From Chrysophaeum taylorii (Eukaryota; Sar; Pelagophyceae; Pelagomonadales; Pelagomonadaceae): a stretch of DNA of 64,000 nt. The notes below the pieces were generated by a model, which searched no databases, was not told where the DNA came from, and saw only the letters and a program-made list of their open reading frames with translations. Shown one piece after another: positions 9,329-18,429 of this stretch. The stretch is from the NCBI GenBank assembly GCA_029834535.1, contig JAQMWT010000398.1, positions 298,085 through 362,084 of the forward strand. The letters are read 5' to 3'. The position numbers and the translations under genes are program-made. Each line of letters begins with the position of its first letter. The first letter of the stretch is position 1.

Positions 9329-11695
9329 TCACTCGGCCGCCTGGGCCGCTTGCATTTGCGCTTGATGTTGCTTGAGCACCTCGAGAGCCTCGCCGACCTT
9401 CATGCGGAGCGCTTCCGGAGATTCGAGGAGGTGGAGGAGCTCCGAGTTGTCCATCTCGAGGAGCATGCCAGTGATCTTGCCCGCGAGGTCGGGCTGCGAG
9501 TGTTGGATGAGCGGGTAGAGGCGCTCGCCAATCATGTTCTTCTGGAGGGTGGGCGAGGCGTTGGCGAGCTCGGTGAGCGTGAGAGGGGGCTGGGCGGCGA
9601 CGGCGCGCTGCTGCTGTTGTTGCTGCTGCGGCATGGGGGGTTGCGGCGGCATGCCGGCCATCATGGCCTGCTGCGAGGCCACGGGGCCCCCTTGGGGCGG
9701 CTGCTGCCCCATCATCGCCTGTTGGGTCGCGAGCTGGGCTTGGGGTCCACCCGGCATCTGCTGAGCGCCCATGGCACCCTGCTGCGGCGGCATGGCGTTC
9801 TGGGCGTTGCGCGCGTTTTGGGTGTATTTGTACTGCTGGGCGCCCTGTTGCGCGTGCTGCGAACTGTTTCCGCGGTTTCTGTTCCGGCGGTTCTGGCCGC
9901 CGCCCTGGCCGCCGCCCTGGCCCTGCTGGATGCCGCCGAGCTGCGGCGCGCCGGCCATGGGCGGGTAAGGGGGCATCCCGTAGACGCCGCGCGCCATGGG
10001 GCCGACTCCTCGAAGGTCGCCGTTGCCGATAGGGCCTCGGCTCGGCGAGCCGCGGGCGATGACGTAGCCACCCCGGACGTTGCCCTGGATCGCCGGGCCG
10101 TGCGGGCCCGCCTGAAGCGCCTGAGGGGGCATCATCGGGTGCTGGGCCCCGGGCTGGTACATCATTGGCATGTAGGTCGCGCCGGGAAAGTTCGCCGGCG
10201 CGGCCATGTGAGGCGGCATGCCCTGCGCGCCCGGGGGGCCGCCCGCGGCGGGACCCATACCGTACGGCGCGACGTTCGAGCGGTGCTGCGCGTGCTGTTG
10301 TTGGAGCATCGCCCCTCGTTCCTCTTTTCGTTGCGCGAGCGCGACGAAGATGGGCTTGTTGTTGATGTGCTTGCCGTTCATCTCCTGCTGGGCCTTGGTT
10401 GCCTCGTCGGGGGTTGAGAAGCACACGAATCCAAAACCGCGCGACGCTCCCGTCTGCGGCTCGCGCATCACCCGCGCCGAGGTGATCGTGCCGAATTGCG
10501 AAAATTTCTCCCTCAGGTCGTCGTCGGTGATCGCATCGTCCAGATTTTTTACGAACAAGTTGACCCCCTGGTACTTTTTAATGCGTTCGAGCTTGGCAGC
10601 CTCGAACCGCTGCTTGAGCTCGCGCTCGCGCTCGACCTTTTTCTGCGCGCGGCCCACGAACAGCGGTGCCTTGAGCTCCATCTCCTCGCCGTTGGCGGGC
10701 TTTTCGTTCTCGTCGGTCGGGTTCTCGTCGTCGTACGCGGGAATCTTCATCACTCCATTCAACTCCTCGATCGCGTCGACGGCGCTCTCGTGCTTTTCAA
10801 AGTTGACCCAGCCAAACGCCGACCCCTCGGCAGCCGCTTCCTTCTCGGCCGCCTCGGTCTCCTCCCCCGCGATGCGACTCAAAATTTCTTCGGCCGCCGC
10901 CACCGCGCTCTCGTCACCCACCTCGATCGCGGCCTGCTTGCTCGCCTCGGCCTTGGCCGCCTCGGCGAGCCGCTCCTCGGCCGCCTTGGCGGCCGCCTTC
11001 TTGGCCCCCTCGACCGCCTTGGCGCTCGCCGGTCGCGGGGGCTGCACCTTGCACGAGGTGATCGCCCCAAACTTCTCGAACAGCTTCCGGAGCTTGACGT
11101 CGCCCCAGTCCGCCGGAAAGTTTTTCACGTATAGGTTGGTCCAGTCCGACTGGCCCGACCGGTCCGTTCTGCGCACGAAGTGGCCCACGTAGACCTCTCT
11201 GTCGAAGATCATCATCTTGTCGATCTTGGCGATCGCCTCGGCCGCCGCGTCTTCGGACTCGTAGTGCACGTACCCGTACCCCTGGGACCTTCCCTGATCG
11301 TCCGTCGCGACCTTGCACGACAAGATGTTCCCAAACAGCGAAAACGTGTCGTAGAGCGCCTTGTGGTCGATCTTCGGGTCGAGGTTCTTGACGAACACGT
11401 TCCCGACCCCCGACCGCCGTAACGTCGGGTCACGCTGCGACCACATGATCCGGCACGGCTTCCCCTTGATCAAAGTGTAGTTCATCTGGTCCAAAGCCCG
11501 CTCCGCGTCCGTCACTTGGTTGAAATTCACGTAGGCGTAGCCTAGGCTCCGACGCGTCACCGCGTCCCGGCACACGCGGATCGACGCGACTTGCCCGACG
11601 GTGTTGAAGATCTCGAATAACAGTCCCTCGGACGTGTCGGGGGCGAGGTCGCCCACATACCTACGAGACACCATCATCATCGTCATCATCCTCAA
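9329..11695 (-). CDS. PABP: Cytoplasmic poly(A)-binding protein (four RRMs plus MLLE)
   Basis: 788 residues, longer than the usual 570-660. RRM1 is about 12-87, RRM2 99-175, RRM3 187-350 and RRM4 379-455. RNP motifs are clear: YVGDLAP and LGYAYVNF in RRM1, FVKNLDP and GYGYVHY in RRM2, FVKNLDD and RGFGFVCF in RRM4. A Gln/Pro/Met/Gly-rich linker follows. The last 85 residues form the MLLE domain (KITGMLLEMDNSELLHLLES), which in the family recruits PAM2-containing translation and deadenylation factors. RRM3 is split by an Ala/Glu/Lys-rich insert at about 218-292 and a second acidic insert at about 320-342. The protein binds mRNA tails and promotes translation and stability. Several nearby Met codons leave the exact start uncertain by a few residues. 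No intron is needed. Confidence 0.93.
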   Translation of the reverse strand: MRMMTMMMVSRRYVGDLAPDTSEGLLFEIFNTVGQVASIRVCRDAVTRRSLGYAYVNFNQVTDAERALDQMNYTLIKGKPCRIMWSQRDPTLRRSGVGNVFVKNLDPKIDHKALYDTFSLFGNILSCKVATDDQGRSQGYGYVHYESEDAAAEAIAKIDKMMIFDREVYVGHFVRRTDRSGQSDWTNLYVKNFPADWGDVKLRKLFEKFGAITSCKVQPPRPASAKAVEGAKKAAAKAAEERLAEAAKAEASKQAAIEVGDESAVAAAEEILSRIAGEETEAAEKEAAAEGSAFGWVNFEKHESAVDAIEELNGVMKIPAYDDENPTDENEKPANGEEMELKAPLFVGRAQKKVERERELKQRFEAAKLERIKKYQGVNLFVKNLDDAITDDDLREKFSQFGTITSARVMREPQTGASRGFGFVCFSTPDEATKAQQEMNGKHINNKPIFVALAQRKEERGAMLQQQHAQHRSNVAPYGMGPAAGGPPGAQGMPPHMAAPANFPGATYMPMMYQPGAQHPMMPPQALQAGPHGPAIQGNVRGGYVIARGSPSRGPIGNGDLRGVGPMARGVYGMPPYPPMAGAPQLGGIQQGQGGGQGGGQNRRNRNRGNSSQHAQQGAQQYKYTQNARNAQNAMPPQQGAMGAQQMPGGPQAQLATQQAMMGQQPPQGGPVASQQAMMAGMPPQPPMPQQQQQQQRAVAAQPPLTLTELANASPTLQKNMIGERLYPLIQHSQPDLAGKITGMLLEMDNSELLHLLESPEALRMKVGEALEVLKQHQAQMQAAQAAE

Positions 11696-12187
11696 TTTCG
11701 GATTTGATCAATCAAGCGCCCTGGCAAAATTCCTCCCACAAAAACCCAACTCGGGTGCTCCCAGGCACCCGCGCAACACACATCCGGACTCTGACATCCA
11801 ACAGCGAGGCGGAGTGGAACGGCACGGACGAATTGCCACCAATCATCTTCGGATAAGGGGTTGGACAACAGAGAGGAGACAGCGACCGGACCGGCGATCG
11901 CTTTTTTCTTTCTCTCAAAAGGAAAGGAACTCTCTCTGTACACAAAAATTAACAACTTTGTGTATAAAATACGGATGTATGTATGCGTGTAACAAGCGTG
12001 TGTTTCGAGGACGGGGGCACCTTTTGTTTTGTTTTTTAGGGGTCATCACAATTAGAGCACTTATTAAATCGCCTTAATTTGATCCATGTTGGCTTAAATC
12101 AATAGCTTAGATTCCATTTAAGCACAAAGCTAGGGTAATGATGATTTAGTTCATTTTTACTTTGTTAGAACCAATTTTTAGATGGTA
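11696..12187. other. AT-richer spacer upstream of PABP, nothing assigned
   Basis: From about 11,930 the sequence turns markedly AT-rich just before the palindromic element begins. The PABP promoter should lie at the start of this interval. No coding frame with recognisable content was found. Confidence 0.5.
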
Positions 12188-12576
12188 CAAGTGCAGGCCA
12201 GTAAGTTCACCTATCTCTAACCCCAGTAAGTTCACCTAATCCCAGTAAGTTTCATATAAGGTCACCTGGTCAGTAAGTTCACCTAGCTCTAACCAACTCC
12301 TTTGAGCTCGTCGCTCTCGCCTCCGCCAATCTAAGCTGCTTTGGTCCGCACGCGCCGCCAACCTTTGAGTTTACTCTAAAAAACCCTTTACTCTGAAAAC
12401 CCCAGTATGTTCACCTGGTCCCAGTTTCACCTGGTCACTCAGCCCACCTAGTCCCAATCTTTAACCCCAGTAAGTTCACGTGGTCCCAGTAAGTTCACCT
12501 ATAGTGCGCGTGTAGACGCCGGGAGGGGGCTTATCGGCATTGCGCAGCACGTGTGGGGTAGGGCGGAGTCGTCGAC

Positions 12577-13133
12577 CCAGAAGAGGATATCCTCGGGGTT
12601 GCCGATCGACAGAGAGCCACGTCGAGCTGGACGTGGCAGAAGACGGGCTTCGCCAAGAGGACGCCGACCTCGCGGGACGTCTGGCCCTGGCTCTTGTTGA
12701 TCGTTTGGCGTAGGCGGGCCTTAAGCGATACAGGTTGGAGGAGCCTCGGTGACAACGACACGATCGATCATGTATCTGGAGGAGCCTCGGTGACAACGAC
12801 ACGATCGATCATGTATCTGGTACCGTTGCAGTGGCCGTGCGACGGGTCGAGGTTGCGAAGACATTAAGCTCGTGATCAAAGTCAGCATGCCGTTGGTTGT
12901 CAGGGAGTTGAAAACTCTACTGTAAAGAGCGAGGCGTCGTCTTCCGACCCAGCCTAGTCAGCCGAAAAGAACTCCGACGCCTCGTCTCCGGGAAAAAAAG
13001 GCCGCGGTCATGCGCGCGTTGTCAGCATCGACAACATCGTTTAGACGGGGCGTGAGAACGGCGCGCTGAAAGAGCCGCCGCGGGTCGTGGAAATAGTCTG
13101 CGAGGTCGCCGTAGACGGCTTGGAGGATCACTG
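12577..13133 (-). pseudogene. Decayed Helitron/PIF1-type helicase fragment, left arm
   Basis: On the minus strand, segments match the end of a Helitron helicase in order but with frame changes and stops. They are a GDLADYF-like start, an AILTPR..D region, LDPSHGHCNGTRYMIDRVV, then TINKSQGQTSREVGVLLAKP and PVFCHVQLDVAL. KSQGQT is the SF1 motif just before the sensor region. A 41-base tandem duplication (12,737-12,818) interrupts it and is absent from the right arm, so it arose after the arms formed. Confidence 0.75.
12737..12818. repeat. 41-base direct duplication inside the left arm
   Basis: Two adjacent identical 41-base units begin GGAGGAGCCTCGG and end CATGTATCT, at 12,737-12,777 and 12,778-12,818. 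The right arm has a single copy. The duplication shifts the helicase frame. Confidence 0.9.
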
Positions 13134-13411
13134 TCTGACTCTCGCGTCTACCTGATCCTTACTCTTGCGCCTACCTGATCCTTACCCAAAATCGAGGGAC
13201 AAACAAACAAACAGACAAACAAACATCTGTCGATTAGTAGTTAGGATGCATTAATTTTAAGTTAGAATCAATTTAAGGGTAACAAGTATCCTAACTACTA
13301 ATCGACAGATGTTTGTCTGTCTGTCTGTTTGTCTGTCTGTTTGTCCCTCGATTTAGGGTAAGGATCAGGTAGGCGCGAGAGTAAGGATCAGGTAGGCGCG
13401 AGAGCCAGACA

Positions 13412-13933
13412 GTGATCCACCAAGCCGTCTACGGCGACCTCGCAGACTATTTCCACGAGCCGCGGCGGCTCTTTCAGCGCGCCATTCTCACGCCCCGTCG
13501 AAACGATGTTGTCGATGCTGACAACGCGCGCATGACCGCGGCCTTTTTTTCCCGGAGACGAGGCGTCGGAGTTCTTTTCGGCTGACTAGGCTGGGTCGGA
13601 AGACGACGCCTCGCTCTTTACAGTAGAGTTTTCAACTCCCTGACAACCAACGGCATGCTGACTTTGATCACGAGCTTAATGTCTTCGCAACCTCGACCCG
13701 TCGCACGGCCACTGCAACGGTACCAGATACATGATCGATCGTGTCGTTGTCACCGAGGCTCCTCCAACCTGTATCCCTTAATGCCCGCCGACGCCAAACG
13801 ATCACCAAGAGCCAGGGCCAGACGCCCCGCGAGGTCCGCGTCCTCTTGGCGAAGCCCGTCTTCTGCCACGTCCAGCTCTACGTGGCTCTCTGTCGATCGG
13901 CAACCCCGAGGAGATATACTCATCTGGGTCGAC
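13412..13933 (+). pseudogene. Decayed Helitron/PIF1-type helicase fragment, right arm
   Basis: Plus-strand counterpart of the left-arm fragment. One frame reads HQAVYGDLADYFHEPRRLFQ, then AILTPRRNDVVDADNARM, the usual order in Helitron helicases. Further frames give SEFFSAD, NSLTTNGM, LRNLDPSHGHCNGTRYM and TITKSQGQTPREVRVLLAKP. Stops and shifts separate these pieces, so no functional protein is made. It lacks the 41-base duplication seen on the left. Confidence 0.78.
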
Positions 13934-14323
13934 GACTCCACCCTACCCCACACGTGCTGCGCAATACCGATAAGCCCCCTCCCGGCGTCTACTCGCGCAC
14001 TATAGTTGAACTTACTGGGACCACGTGAACTTACTGGGGTTTGAGATTGGGACTAGGTGAACAGAGTGACCAGGTGAAACTGGGACTAGGTGAACATACT
14101 GGGGTTTTTAGAGTAAAGGGTTTTTAGAGTAAACTCAAAGGTTGGCGGCGCGTGCGGATCAAAGCAGCTTGGATTGGCGGAGGCGAGAGTGACGAGCTCA
14201 AAGGAGTTGGTGTGAGCTAGGTGAACTTACTGACCAGGTGAACTTATATGAAACTTACTGGGACCAGGTGAACTTACTGGGGTTAGAGATTGGGACTAGG
14301 TGAACTTACTGGCCTGCGCTTGG

Positions 14324-16107
14324 TAAAGCTCTAATTAAACCACGGAATAGTTGGATCCAACTAATCTGGCGCTGCTCTGGTTCCGACTCCCCCTTTACTT
14401 TACGCCGCTCCCATAGGATCGACTCGACATCCATGTTTCGTGCTTCGTGACCTGCATGCCCGACTAATCACTCTTACTTTGGAGAGGACGACCAATCATT
14501 CGTACACCGCCGCCCGCGGGACCCACCGCACTGTCTCATTTTGTCACTAATCTCCCGCGGCAGCCACCGCCATGAGGTGGGTATGATATTGCGCTTTTTG
14601 TGTGACGGCAGGAGCTTCAGTAATAATAATAGCCACCGGAACCTTCATGCACCGCCGGCGTTGTCGTTTTGGGACGCTGCTCCCGACCGCGAAGTCACGA
14701 AAGCCACGAGCGCATCCTTCTTCAAAGGCATTCGAAACAAGTTATTTATTAGTTGTTTCAAAAGAGCTGAACCTTGTGGCGGCAGAGCGCATGCGGGAAG
14801 ATCAAGGCTACTCACGGACGAGGACCGCGAGCGTGCGCGCTAGAGAGACCGCTCCCAGAAACCCGCTGGAAACCGTGGCACCTAGAGGCGCCTCCGTGCC
14901 GCAGACGCAAACGTGGCGGCTGCCGGACTTCCGTTGACGCCATGCTCGCGATTCCACTTCGAAGTACTTCACATCACTCCAAGTGTCACGGAGATGTCTA
15001 ATGGTGATATCGCAAGTCAGTTGTGTCGCAGGCGGATTTTTTTTCTGCGCAGAAACGCGAACGCGCCCATTTTCATTTCACCCAAAGCGACGTTTTTGCA
15101 TCCTCGAGTGTGGTTAGCTTTCAAGGGGCACATTCATGCTGCCGATGATGCCGCGAAAATTCAGGATCGAAAGGGGGATGACCTTCGGGGATTGCTACCG
15201 CGGCACGCAGTGGCTCAAGAAGACAAACTCGGCCTCAGTGTACACCTTTCGACGCGAGTGAAGGGAAGAGGTCTCGGAGTCATTCTCCCGAGCCAAAACG
15301 CAGCAGAAGGGCTGTCTCGTGATATGATCGTCCACATCCGTCATGCAGACGGTGGTAGCATCATCTCGCGTGCTTCGACAAATAAATACAGCGCGTGGTG
15401 GCGAAGTAGTTAAAAGAAGGCCGACTGCTCACCCTCGGCCAGAAGTCACTCGCTCGAGTTCTCCCGGTCGGCCGGGCTCCCCAAGAAACCCCCTCGCCTC
15501 CGAGTCTGTATAGTGACCAGTCGGCGTAGAAGCCCGAGTCGACGCAACGCAGCGGCTGCAAGTTCAGAGTCGGCCCACGTTTTAAAGAGTCCGCCCCAGC
15601 AAGAGCCAGTGTCGAAGGGCGGTGGCGGCTTCACAAAACGACGACGCGATCGTCGAGGCGCGAGAGCAGATGCGCCCGTGGACCGTGCAAGCAATTGGCG
15701 TAGTCCTCAGTGATTTCCAGATAGGCGATAGTAGAAAACTTCTTCCACAATTTCAAACGTGGTCGTCGAATCGAAGAACTGCGTCGTCCACCGAATAATT
15801 TGAGCACGCACGCATCTAGGGTAATAATGGTAAGTGTGTTGGATCGCGCGACTCGCGCGATCCGGGGTGGTCGCGTGGCGCCCATCTGATCACAGTCATA
15901 GCGGGCGACGAAACGCGCGAGGAGGTGCGCGTGTGTTGTGTGTCGTTCTGTCCTGAGCACGACGTTAAACTGCTCAACGGTGTGATAAAGCCTTCCTGGT
16001 TTTATCGAGATGATGAGTTGTCGGGGACTTCCGTTTGTCGTGGAAGAGAACGCCCCAACCCTTCCCTTGTTACGCTCGGGGCGAAATCACTCTGATCCCT
16101 TAGGACG
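14324..16107. other. Intergenic region between the palindrome and XPD, no gene recognised
   Basis: The longest open frame is about 166 codons (14,913-15,413, plus) and has no family resemblance I recognise. Other frames overlap it on both strands. The last few hundred bases should hold the XPD promoter. No tRNA or repeat structure was seen. Confidence 0.45.
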
Positions 16108-18429
16108 ATGCGGTTCCAGCTCGAGGAGTTGGACGTATTTTTTCCGTACGAGTACTTGTATCCCGAGCAGTTCACGTATATGTGCGAGCTCAAGAAGGTC
16201 CTGGACAGCGAGCGCGGACACGGGTTGCTGGAGATGCCGACGGGGACGGGGAAGACGGTGTGCCTGTTGTCCCTCATCACTGCGTACCAGCACGAGCACC
16301 CCGAAATGGGTAAGCTGATATACTGCACGCGGACGGTTCCGGAAATGGAAAAGTGTTTGGCCGAGCTCAAGGGACTGCGGGCGTACCGCGCCGCCGAGCT
16401 CGCCAAGGACGGGTACCGCGTCGCGCAGGATAACTTTCTCGCCCTCTGCTTGAGCTCGAGGCGGAACATGTGCATTCACGAGCGCGTGGTAACGGAATCG
16501 GATCGCGAACGCGTCGACGTCGAGTGTCGGAAGATGACCGCGTCGTGGGTTAGGGCGAGGGCGCAGCAGAGTTCGGAGGTCGAGACGTGTGCGTTTTTCG
16601 AGGAGTGGGACCGCGCGGGGACGGATGCGGCGATGCCCAACGGAGTCTTCGACTGCGAGGACATCAAGGCCCTCGGGCGCGAGCGCGGATGGTGCCCGTA
16701 CTTTGTCGCTCGGCACGCGATCACGCACGCCAACGTCATCGTGTATAACTACCAGTACATGCTCGACCCCAAGGTCGCCGGGATGGTCACGAGAGAGCTG
16801 GAAGCCGAGAGCGTTGTGGTGTTCGACGAGGGTCACAACATCGACAACATCTGTATCGAGGCGCTGAGCGTCGAGCTCGACGCTCGCAAGCTCGAACGAG
16901 CGCAGCGGTGCGCGTCCAAGCTGGGCAAGCGGGTCGAGGAGCTGCGGGCGTCGGACGCGCAGCGGGTCCAGGCCGAGTACGAGCGGTTGGTCAAGGGCTT
17001 GGCGGACTCGGGGGCGTTGGGGGTTCGCGCCGCGCAGCTCGCCGACCCGCAGCTCGGCGCGTCGCCCGTCCTGCCGCGAGACGTGCTGGACGAGGCCGTT
17101 CCGGGAAACGTGCGGCGCGCCGAGCATTTTTTGCGGTTGGTGCGCGTCGTGATCCAGCATCTCAAGAAGCGCGTCACCGAGACGGGGAGCGTCCAAGTCG
17201 AGACCCCGGCGGCCTTTTTGCTCAATCTCGAGCAAAAAACGGCTCTCGACTCTAAACCGCTCCAGTTCTTTTACGCGCGCTTGAACGCGCTCATGCGGAC
17301 GGTCGAAGTCGCCGATCTCGACGACTACGCGGCCCTCGGCGAGGTCGCCGATTTCGCGACCCTCGTCGCGACATACCAGGACGGCTTTGCAGTGGTCCTC
17401 GATCCGTTCTTCCGAGGCGCGACCGGCATCCCCGAACCAAAGCTCGAGCTTAGCTGCCTCGACGCGTCCCTCGCCATCAAACCCGTCTTCGAGCGCTTCG
17501 CCTCGGTCATCATTACTTCGGGCACGCTCTCACCCCTCGACCTCTACCCAAAACTCCTCAACTTTACCCCTGCTGTTCAGATCTCGCTCCAAATGTCCGT
17601 CTTCCGACCCTGTATCCTGCCTCTCGTCGTCACTAAGGGCGCCGATCAGCTCGCCATGTCGACGAGGTTCGAGAGCCGCGAGGAGGCCTCCGTCGTCAGA
17701 AATTACGGCGCCCTCTTGGTCGACGTCGCCGCCCACGTCCCCGACGGCGTCGTCGCGTTTTTTACGTCGTACCAGTACATGGAGCAGACGGTCGCCGCCT
17801 GGGACGAAACCGGCGTCTTGCGCCAAATTTTGAAGCACAAGTTGCTCTTTATAGAAACCAAGGATGTCGTCGAGACCACCCTTGCCCTCGAGAATTTTAG
17901 ACGAGCCTGCGACTGCGGCCGTGGTGCCCTCTTCCTCTCCATCGCCAGAGGTAAGGTGGCAGAGGGCATCGACTTCGACAGACACTACGGCAGATGCGTC
18001 CTCAACATCGGCGTTCCCTACCAATATACGCAATCCCACGTCCTTCGGACCAGACTCGACTACCTCTTGACCAGGTTTCAAATAAGAGAAGCCGATTTTC
18101 TCACCTTCGACGCGATGCGCCAGACAGCACAGTGCATCGGCCGAGTCATTCGATCCAAAACCGACTACGGCATCGTTATTCTTGCCGACGCGAGGTTCGC
18201 CAGAAACGACAAACGATCCAAGCTACCGGGCTGGGTCTTGCAGTTCATGCAGCCCTCACACCTCAATTTGTCCACCGACGCCGCCTTGGGGGTCCTCCGG
18301 AATTTTCTCCGCCAGATGGCCCAGCCCGTCAACAACGCCGACCTGAGGCAGATGCTCCTCGACTACGACGGAGTCAAGGCCCTCGTCAAATCACACACCG
18401 TATCACTTCCCGCCCCCTTTGTCGACTAA
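16108..18429 (+). CDS. XPD: TFIIH DNA helicase XPD/RAD3 (ERCC2 orthologue)
   Basis: 773 residues, close to human XPD (760), in one uninterrupted frame. XPD is the 5'-3' helicase of TFIIH, which opens damaged DNA in nucleotide excision repair and anchors the CAK kinase module during transcription initiation. Walker A is MPTGTGKT (43-50). Four cysteines in the iron-sulfur domain (C122, C140, C161, C196) keep the spacing of human C116, C134, C155 and C190. Walker B reads FDEGHNIDN (239-247), with Gly where almost all relatives have Ala in DEAH. Motif VI is QCIGRVIRSKTDYG near residue 675. The ATG at 16,108 gives an N-terminus (MRFQLEELDVFFPYEYLYPEQ) that aligns with the family. No intron is needed. 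Confidence 0.95.
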   Translation: MRFQLEELDVFFPYEYLYPEQFTYMCELKKVLDSERGHGLLEMPTGTGKTVCLLSLITAYQHEHPEMGKLIYCTRTVPEMEKCLAELKGLRAYRAAELAKDGYRVAQDNFLALCLSSRRNMCIHERVVTESDRERVDVECRKMTASWVRARAQQSSEVETCAFFEEWDRAGTDAAMPNGVFDCEDIKALGRERGWCPYFVARHAITHANVIVYNYQYMLDPKVAGMVTRELEAESVVVFDEGHNIDNICIEALSVELDARKLERAQRCASKLGKRVEELRASDAQRVQAEYERLVKGLADSGALGVRAAQLADPQLGASPVLPRDVLDEAVPGNVRRAEHFLRLVRVVIQHLKKRVTETGSVQVETPAAFLLNLEQKTALDSKPLQFFYARLNALMRTVEVADLDDYAALGEVADFATLVATYQDGFAVVLDPFFRGATGIPEPKLELSCLDASLAIKPVFERFASVIITSGTLSPLDLYPKLLNFTPAVQISLQMSVFRPCILPLVVTKGADQLAMSTRFESREEASVVRNYGALLVDVAAHVPDGVVAFFTSYQYMEQTVAAWDETGVLRQILKHKLLFIETKDVVETTLALENFRRACDCGRGALFLSIARGKVAEGIDFDRHYGRCVLNIGVPYQYTQSHVLRTRLDYLLTRFQIREADFLTFDAMRQTAQCIGRVIRSKTDYGIVILADARFARNDKRSKLPGWVLQFMQPSHLNLSTDAALGVLRNFLRQMAQPVNNADLRQMLLDYDGVKALVKSHTVSLPAPFVD

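Larger units (their letters stand above)
12188..14323. mobile_element. 2.1-kb palindromic Helitron-derived element
   Basis: Two arms of about 1.04-1.06 kb (12,188-13,247 and 13,288-14,323) are inverted copies around a 40-base AT-rich spacer. The outer 300 bases of each arm carry many copies of a short motif, AGTAAGTTCACCT and its complement. The inner part of each arm carries a decayed helicase reading outward from the centre. Motifs such as LRNLDPSHGHCNGTRYM and TITKSQGQTPREVRVLLAKP match the C-terminal helicase block of Helitrons and related PIF1 helicases. No Rep (HUH) domain is present, so the element is non-autonomous. The outer ends share AAG[T/C]GCAGGCC with its complement. Target-site duplication is unclear (GGTA on both sides is possible). 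Confidence 0.8.

Noticed and set aside
9285-10424. 379- and 376-codon frames on both strands within the PABP gene
   Set aside because: They are shadows. The PABP frame through the same DNA has conserved RRM and MLLE domains.
12180-14340. CRISPR-like array from the repeated AGTAAGTTCACCT motif
   Set aside because: Spacing is irregular, the spacers are repeats themselves, and the locus is a eukaryotic transposon palindrome.
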